Below, in pieces: positions 32,301-32,836 of a DNA stretch of 32,836 nt. Made by a program: the position numbers and the translations under genes. The stretch comes from an uncultured Clostridia bacterium (GTDB lineage: Bacteria > Bacillota > Clostridia > Christensenellales > Borkfalkiaceae), in NCBI GenBank assembly GCA_947627515.1, contig CANQWI010000009.1:1-32836 (forward strand), read 5' to 3'. Position 1 is the first letter of the stretch. Each line of letters begins with the position of its first letter. The notes beneath the pieces are model-generated. The model searched no databases. It worked only from the letters and a program-made list of their open reading frames with translations, and was not told the origin of the DNA.

Positions 32301-32836
32301 ACGGGGAACACCGTCGGTAAAGAAAGCAATTATGCTACACTCACTGCAGACGGCGGCTGGGGCATGATCGGTGGCCTTATCGGCGGCACGAGTGCTAGCA
32401 GGATTCTTGTCGAATCCAACACCGTCTATGCGCAGATCGATGCTTCCACGGCAACTGAAGGCACGACCGCAGAGGAAGATTTTCAGAAGTACAATGGCGC
32501 ACTCCTTGCCAACGGCGGCCAGGATGTTGCCCTTAACAAGAATACCGGTAAGGTTACCCTTAAATTAGCACTCGAGAACCTTTACAACAACGGTCTTGCA
32601 GGTGTCAACAATGCGGGTAGCTATGCTATCGGTGCTGGCGAAAATGCCAACTCCGTCGAGGTTACGCTTGAGAACACCGTCTCTGTGCTCAATAACACCT
32701 ACACGCTGTTGGGCGAGACGGGCGCGGGCCTCACGTGGTTTGCAAATCAGGTCAACGCCGCCAATTCCTTCGTCGGGAAAAAGGTCGTGCTCGGCTCCAA
32801 TGTCACACTCGACAATGGGGGGGGGGGTCTAACTGG
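20394..32836 (+). CDS. Giant modular surface protein: signal anchor, collagen-like stalk, GLUG/beta-helix modules (3' end outside window)
   Basis: The frame stays open from the ATG at 20394 to the window edge, over 4,140 codons. Residues 11-36 form a signal anchor. Residues 42-57 are five Gly-X-Y triplets, and a second collagen-like stretch lies at 468-488. Residues 105-334 hold about eight repeats of the form x-W-Y-I-D-G...V-K-A-x-G-x-D-G. Residues 59-102 and 335-762 hold about seven units of the form KWF-G-G-P...GDLYLDT-G-V...W. From about 763 onward, about ten modules contain VN-G-F-G-T-V-L--DI-L--WTPIG--F-GTFDG, then GLUG motifs (such as VGGLVG, VGGIVG) and beta-helix turns. No catalytic motif or wall-sorting signal is visible, but the C terminus is missing. 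Adhesion or matrix function is inferred from known GLUG and collagen-like surface proteins. The promoter, leader and AGAGGAG site are all clear. The last seven codons after the G-run are doubtful. Confidence 0.92.
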   Translation, partial: MSAQGKKKDKGFIALLVLIIVCACLMVAAVTTLGIGMSNGMGESGQQGEQGEQGVPGSKWHTDKGAPKATVGVEGDLYLDTDSGDVYEKKAGGWTKVLNIKGASPKLEIKDGYWYVDGVNTNVKAAGADGKDGLKVEIGDNGNWFVGGKDTEVKAGHSFEIKNGKWYIDGKEAGDATVVPRISDGSNGEKAGYWYIGDTCTEVKAQGESGKNGVTPSISDDGYWVVNGEKTTVKAEANSITIVYNESKGCGEWWIDGVNTGYPVQGAQGADGYTPYIDETSGEWYINGETTGVKAKGEDGKDGLTPYIEDGKWYIGQDQAKQELGPATGAAGKDGTLWFSGEGAPTDQSPAPDGQVYVEGAVEGSFYVDTKAAGGFEIYRYGTDGWQSLTKVTVELKNGREWVINGTQTHLYTTMWFSGEGDPTSENLGYAGDLYLNLTSGQVWRNTGATPDVNGLSSTWEKHVSLKGETGETGETGPTGPEGPQGTRGTLWFYGQGDPNNLTNDQKETVFGSQTPDLKNGDLYLDATRNEETSDGFQVYQYRESDEKWVAIEGLKLQGVKGERGTRLFAGKGDPNDAGNTALQATLEGAQNGDYFFDTQDGVIYTYVEANKAGEKWQPLNDDDPLAGTKWLSGPYDPDDVKEDTAPELYALVQAAKDYDVYFNTESKTLWQLTPQVGSESKWARLGVLSDQRGTKWFYGSADPFTAENFDETVPGAINDDFYLQTFYAFSGVKGFKLYVLHTEGWVLLLDMSEKIVDPSSFEIPNLDALTEFRNSVNNKDGTYGDFTGKTVTLTGVVTVPENFDAIGDPDSHVFNGTFDGGAGSDPLNELEGQAAIHIEGITSTLFDTLGSAAEIYNLDLHGKLTSNFALTTDRTIENNVVPLLANTYGLAKEIQNTDKTKIHNVRITLEDETMTFVAYWNAEGEVTVTVTGKAQTAKGRYAPQEQPTSLTLANAYILDSASYVFDNVHLNGGYINVDSATALTVKNSVIEKYRIGTGTTELHDAPIYGGYGHSLESLVLENNLFNSDRAVYMYNSIAHATIKDNRFGSSESRMNNEWAVKFMAIPQEATFDISGNTVYGETLAEGDDASFYAFDFYADATNKDHAYTVKLAENEVNVKNSAVDAGKFGIVKVESQGENGAKARVYFLSTGEGNKLSEQKEAATEEISLYKAIAYTAYNLGAAETANVENSFDFIAFKATLDEHNLLSKASVYLGSNFGSKHSFTAGSLEGQVVSGKENDVEIIDLAFEDPEGFVQHVADYTTHYYVNNAHGLASFRDMVNKGKDTGDFFKESNVVVTTQDIDLNGMNWTPIGYYESAENNKSFIGTFTTKYQGNQYAIKNLKIDSAADDYALSDKPDEANLGLFGYAHHVTLSDIVLTNVKIIAKDGVQGNSIGALVANKGMNCNVSNVTVNNSEDGKIEIQGKEYGAVGGVFGHSYREVIGVKLEATVGSNSTISATKFEGDTFVGGIVGHMGEGGDTYSDLTVKNVTITGYRNVGGIFGVALNGTTISNATVENVILNVAAHTVEEVSTVAADDARRIGALAGSIGNNHSTITVTDATVSGVELNRATNSDGSYVPMGVVFDGYVGTVFNNGSDTENVVFSGTNKIEARLDKGLYIHDGVYEIREAAGLQRFADMVTKGGNINDKDYRADTTGMTVKLMENINVADLKTEGEWEKTVGGYEYALTSATLEDKPFAGTFDGDGKAIKGLTSALFAFTDGATIENVKLDSLNVSGDRIVGGVVNLAKGKTHLIDVAVEGKVTLTLDSNFTLFARSIGGLIGAVDGNEVTLSSVSFEGELDNQAETDHLNYLVYNAGLVGSTYNEDYANDLWAQKSSTAVLAAGYVNVNADGKGTFLGSNLYTASTNIAVTATDLGLSETATVAGPLSNATVYGLLVTVKSDKGLASVAELVNNGITFENQTVLVGKTFSMLAYQQSFKGIGAEGHPFKGTFNGGNTEIGHVYGALFGNTNGATIANLKLVDAVAQGNGFVVADATATKFENVSVSAFVQYMNGVGVLKPSDLAQAPYGLYGSAIGENTVAGEPGALITVKFGADQALTFTAKIDENLNSVVAYTGDTFEEGEKVSDHATYKAVIKDETFHLGSFNHNVGANTPTAAFSFKGIKFTGYSYIDLSHDSVASYPAITSFTMENCYADVTPETVSGMFPSFILNRSERNALYSIPFRFVNNVVLLGTSITTDSVYKNGFSAIYSWEPFADGSLIKDNIFGSEDKPFHEAIVSIHGFGGTKESAESVPQITFDGNIFYSDASKTLAAPGTRSPGYVGAAIDLAPNSSWEIPYMVWVKNNTLNINSENQEEIDAYTLVKVQGSKTPHSRVFLLGGDSANVVNVNGEQIDIDYNYVSKSVVYSKFDFVGYNVELDAKGKITSGDFIFGYSTQPRETVDENDKALATALQPLVAADHTKDVHIVIGEQFGRRLSDLLKDEYNTYYNFALEGLQTFVSLVNSGNWSGEKADGSAKLTVKLADELNDQLAKAYTLDIATYESALKTTWTPIGDEDNPFRGTFDGSYEKAVEGADPEKASWMITGLTVSGEDTLVGLFGVTDGAVIKNLDIQSFSFELTGNLARNTGALIAKATNTTVSNVNVSGVTLSGYLGNAGALIGSAVGGTVENVKVTNLNASNLETSKSDMAVFGAVVGLAEGGTYQNILVGVTNNEGKYKSTNDVNVTALYEVGGVIGLAKGSVTVGAAEKPVWVGAAVKANSVTDEKTNLQIGGIVGAVEATDGASTFTFENVHFIGKLERVAFGMETSTKYENYGLVGANVSAENKATVNISNSTLYVVHNEGFEQDTDWTETNNVDSEYRISSYAGLKFFREQVNKGNSYKGETIHLVTDIDLAAELEKEGVDSWTPIGGERSADRWVHSGYPFEGTFTAKKENVEPNAEGATISVKGVATEYKFDPEAYTISNINVFEHNAHGASQDCVNGNLVGFFGYTNGGTIEYLNINTAKVTGHTYVGVLVGSGTSTDLNRITIANAVVKGHHWVGALSGMSDLQHAKGKTIANCTVVGAELTATPELTAEGGSLKFDNGDKVGGLSGWTKLATFSNNIVAEAVITGYRGVGGLAGFLQSDTDQTNNKVENTVINVKREGFTTDDGDGLMGYQKDYEYNGVKPQCADWMFGDITNTTDPASHGVNVDDLDGNEETGLNNHKYNVTINLYNTPNAESLIYDNNAWRVIDEKGLLTLASLLAKNEGGTHADHAYNAGFEGETIVLDQDYDLGKLNEQGELQTASAYVWQPLKNFKGTLDGRNHVISNLNASFFGELAGTVKNLTFTNATTAAGVLATSAAGATVENVTVNGTVNATEGNAGGLFNAVSGAITVKNVTFNGTVSGTNVGAFAANYEGATGTVDGFTFSGTLTAAEGGKATLLKGDANVTFSNSSVSLPKPAGYEDLNVLYGAYADKDGAVIEGAKAQFILKNEADLAAFRDFVNAAKAHSFAGETVILADNITLKDNWTPIGTMGNRFLGTFDGNNKTISGLQVSGSNDLGLFGLIGFNDGISAHPVVKNLTLNGGTVTVTGQVADYQNRAGLLAGYAANTTFENITLSGTITVKVDDAASATSFYSDLGGLVGRSQACTYNKISVTAAEGSAVGAKHAWSVGGLIGMSMHDTVGGEGEGETVTLSGLSVNGTEGVGGLVGTAFGYNKEVKTYTYQNITLTNVTVTDNGDVKFGDVRDEKLVGGLIGAYDGKFELKNSSFSGMIVRAKGYGELANCGLVGGFSSVYGGLTTEPSLKITDSSIEYTMKTGEAEDYKAAFEWDAAGTASAKNIAEGSVAMLISTESGLKYFAQLVNGGLTFENSTVKLAEDITLTAAWTPISGTFSGTFDGEDATGVKHSISDLTIDAQEDATENKYGFFSSLNGATVQNLIFKNVKVNAPNANSVGTIAAKAEGATIKHVHVYVGSEGLKGGRWVGGIVGYALNTILMGNSVEGALSVTDYKLGGIVGYLAGDTSAVTGNTVGKESNYATLTADGGWGMIGGLIGGTSASRILVESNTVYAQIDASTATEGTTAEEDFQKYNGALLANGGQDVALNKNTGKVTLKLALENLYNNGLAGVNNAGSYAIGAGENANSVEVTLENTVSVLNNTYTLLGETGAGLTWFANQVNAANSFVGKKVVLGSNVTLDNGGGGLT
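20709..21396 (+). repeat. Array of about eight W-Y-I-D-G / DGKDG protein repeats
   Basis: Successive units read DGYWYVDG, NGNWFVGG, NGKWYIDG, AGYWYIGD, DGYWVVNG, CGEWWIDG, SGEWYING and DGKWYIGQ. Most are followed by T-x-V-K-A and a short G-x-D-G-K-D-G spacer, with unit lengths of about 22-36 residues. Such units are known beside collagen triplets in surface proteins of gut bacteria. Confidence 0.85.
21794..21820 (+). repeat. Three exact 9-bp tandem repeats coding Gly-Glu-Thr
   Basis: GGGCGAAAC occurs three times in a row and encodes GETGETGET, the first part of a seven-triplet collagen-like segment that continues GPTGPEGPQGTRG. Short in-frame repeats like this can change copy number by slippage without breaking the frame. 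Confidence 0.85.
22680..32836 (+). repeat. GLUG/beta-helix module array of the giant protein
   Basis: Landmarks of the repeated WTPIG--F-GTFDG segment are near 22801, 24318, 25482, 26211, 27918, 28986, 30147, 30801 and 31875. A tenth is cut off at 32787-32816. Each is followed by variable numbers of GLUG motifs, for example near 24480, 24790, 28060, 29225, 30900, 31245, 31325 and 32170. Module length varies from about 650 to 1,700 bases and the copies are diverged, so this is an old duplication array, not a recent one. Confidence 0.8.

Overview
The window looks like chromosomal DNA from a low-to-mid GC Gram-positive anaerobe, most likely a gut Clostridia-type member of the Bacillota. The evidence is purine-rich AGGAGG-type ribosome sites, near-perfect sigma-A promoters (five with exactly 17 bp between boxes), lipobox lipoproteins, and the neighbour order nadD-yqeK-rsfS. 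It may be a metagenome-assembled contig, because the last 20 bases hold an 11-G run that breaks a recognisable protein repeat. Species cannot be named from the sequence alone.

Layout. 1-86: tail of an unknown gene. 176-1147: mscS-type mechanosensitive channel with its own consensus promoter and terminator. 1337-4244: a promoter, a structured leader and a 922-residue mosaic surface lipoprotein, then a terminator. 4404-16446: a long co-directional run that opens with an L-arabinose module: FGGY kinase (araB-like), araD, a 512-bp block of palindromic interspersed repeats, araA, a GH36 alpha-galactosidase-like enzyme, a UDP-sugar pyrophosphorylase-like enzyme and a small helical protein. It continues with a secreted metallo-beta-lactamase-fold lipoprotein, recX, birA (catalytic domain only) and bifunctional nnr. 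16439-17203 (minus): an unknown membrane protein. 17239-18784: a NadD-YqeK fusion with a predicted leaderless transcript, then rsfS. 18786-19037 (minus): a small single-pass membrane protein. 19113-19847: a DeoC-like protein lacking the DeoC catalytic residues. 19848-20393: non-coding, with palindromes, a terminator, a C/T-rich tract and the promoter and structured leader of the last gene. 20394 to the end: one uninterrupted, incomplete reading frame of more than 4,100 codons for a giant surface protein.

How the parts fit. The kinase, epimerase and isomerase convert L-arabinose to D-xylulose 5-phosphate. The GH36 enzyme could release galactose or, by context, beta-L-arabinopyranose, and the nucleotidyltransferase handles a sugar 1-phosphate. 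The giant protein (signal anchor, short collagen-like segments, two stalk repeat families, then about ten GLUG/beta-helix modules) and the 922-residue lipoprotein suggest a cell that invests in surface structures for contact with host or glycan. The middle genes are housekeeping functions: NAD synthesis and repair, biotinylation, RecA control and ribosome silencing.

No CRISPR array, tRNA, rRNA, transposase or phage gene was seen. The most unusual items are the giant mosaic protein with its structured leader, the DeoC homologue without catalytic residues, the leaderless NadD-YqeK gene and the GH36/pyrophosphorylase pair attached to the arabinose genes.
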